Positions 63,793-64,000 of a stretch of 64,000 bases of DNA are shown here, piece after piece. A program made the translations under genes and the position numbers. The notes under the pieces were generated by a model. It searched no databases. It was not told where the DNA came from and saw only the letters and a list, made by a program, of their open reading frames with translations. The DNA comes from an uncultured Rhodospirillales bacterium (GTDB lineage Bacteria; Pseudomonadota; Alphaproteobacteria; CAAGCB01; CAG-977). The stretch is from assembly GCA_902777205.1 (NCBI GenBank), contig CACYSU010000002.1, positions 112,190-176,189 of the forward strand. The letters run 5' to 3'. Positions within the stretch are counted from its first letter, which is position 1; each line of letters opens with the position of its first letter.

Positions 63793-64000
63793 ATGAAAAA
63801 ATATTTATTGATGTTCGGATTGTTTTTATTGTTCGCGACGGAAGCGAAAGCACTGTCATGCGGTCCGGGAACGTATTTGTATGTAAGCAATTGCGGCAGC
63901 GGATCGGAACAGTGCAACCTTTGCCCCTACGGATGTTCAACCTGCAGCGGAGTCAGTGGTACGACTACTTGTCAATACTGGGATCAAGAGCAGGGAAAAG
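63793..64000 (+). CDS. Secreted Cys-rich protein (3' end cut by window)
   Basis: 69 codons are visible: a signal peptide (MKKYLLMFGLFLLFATEAKA), then a mature start with Cys about every 3-10 residues ('LSCGPGTYL', 'CNLCPYGCSTCSG'). The CxxC pattern resembles the 24730-25434 protein and eukaryote-like furin/EGF cysteine repeats. Probably surface-exposed or secreted. The ribosome binding site AGGAGGGAG is ideal. Function unknown; no domain can be assigned from the fragment. Confidence 0.7.
   Translation, partial: MKKYLLMFGLFLLFATEAKALSCGPGTYLYVSNCGSGSEQCNLCPYGCSTCSGVSGTTTCQYWDQEQGK

Overview
The window looks like a chromosomal stretch of an alphaproteobacterium, probably an uncultured host-associated lineage. 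I infer this from the gene set and gene order: a Suv3-type RNA helicase, a Tim44-domain protein, a DUF3576 lipoprotein beside leuS, hslV-hslU next to hisB, and the order rho / origin-like region / maf-aroE-coaE-dnaQ / secB / Tim44 / mltA. Two perfect 16-bp parS sites and parAB near 25.8-28.4 kb, a third consensus parS inside yggS, and DnaA boxes at 51.0-51.25 kb indicate that the window spans the origin-proximal part of the chromosome. Species-level identity cannot be read from the sequence. No rRNA, tRNA, CRISPR array, transposase or integrase was recognised.

Layout. 0-5 kb (minus): cell-shape operon mreB-mreC-mreD-mrdA-rodA (rodA cut by the window edge). 5-14.5 kb: miaA, a DUF1015 gene, a lipoprotein pair, purB, then DUF3576-leuS-lptE-holA. 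14.7-16.7 kb: porin and yggS. 16.7-17.6 kb: a type IV pilin-like gene behind leader RNA copy 1. 17.7-24.7 kb: hrcA-grpE, rph-rdgB-hemW, an LpoA-like lipoprotein, rsmI-yraN. 24.7-25.7 kb: a secreted Cys-rich protein behind leader copy 2. 25.8-29.4 kb: rsmG-parA-parB, two parS sites, a split chromate-type transporter. 29.7-32.9 kb: hslVU, hisB, an anchored flavodoxin. 32.9-35.6 kb: a large DNA methyltransferase behind leader copy 3. 35.8-41.4 kb: a YjfB-like small protein, htpG, the Suv3-like helicase, an S4 protein and a ferredoxin. 41.4-44.2 kb: a BcgI-like nuclease-methylase plus specificity subunit behind a diverged leader. 44.2-49.5 kb: a GldA-like dehydrogenase, a truncated aldo/keto reductase with a signal peptide, a LysR regulator, rluD, rpmJ and a lipoprotein. 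49.6-51.3 kb: rho and the putative oriC. 51.3-60.5 kb (plus): maf-aroE-coaE-dnaQ, secB (opposite), Tim44-mltA-membrane protein-smr, mnmE-mnmG. 60.6-64 kb: leader copy 4 with an EcoRI-type methyltransferase and a DUF262-HNH nuclease, a small membrane protein, and leader copy 5 in front of another secreted Cys-rich protein (cut by the window end).

The most interesting signal is a family of about 270-300-nt structured leader RNAs. Five close copies and one distant relative each have their own promoter and each sit immediately upstream, on the same strand, of an accessory gene: three different DNA-modification loci, two secreted Cys-rich proteins and one pilin. No housekeeping gene in the window has one. 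The copies share several hairpins with compensatory base changes, a short upstream ORF start, a terminator-like hairpin and three mutually exclusive pairings, one of which in two copies covers the likely Shine-Dalgarno of the downstream gene. That is the layout expected of an RNA switch. I do not recognise it as a known class, but I could not search for it.
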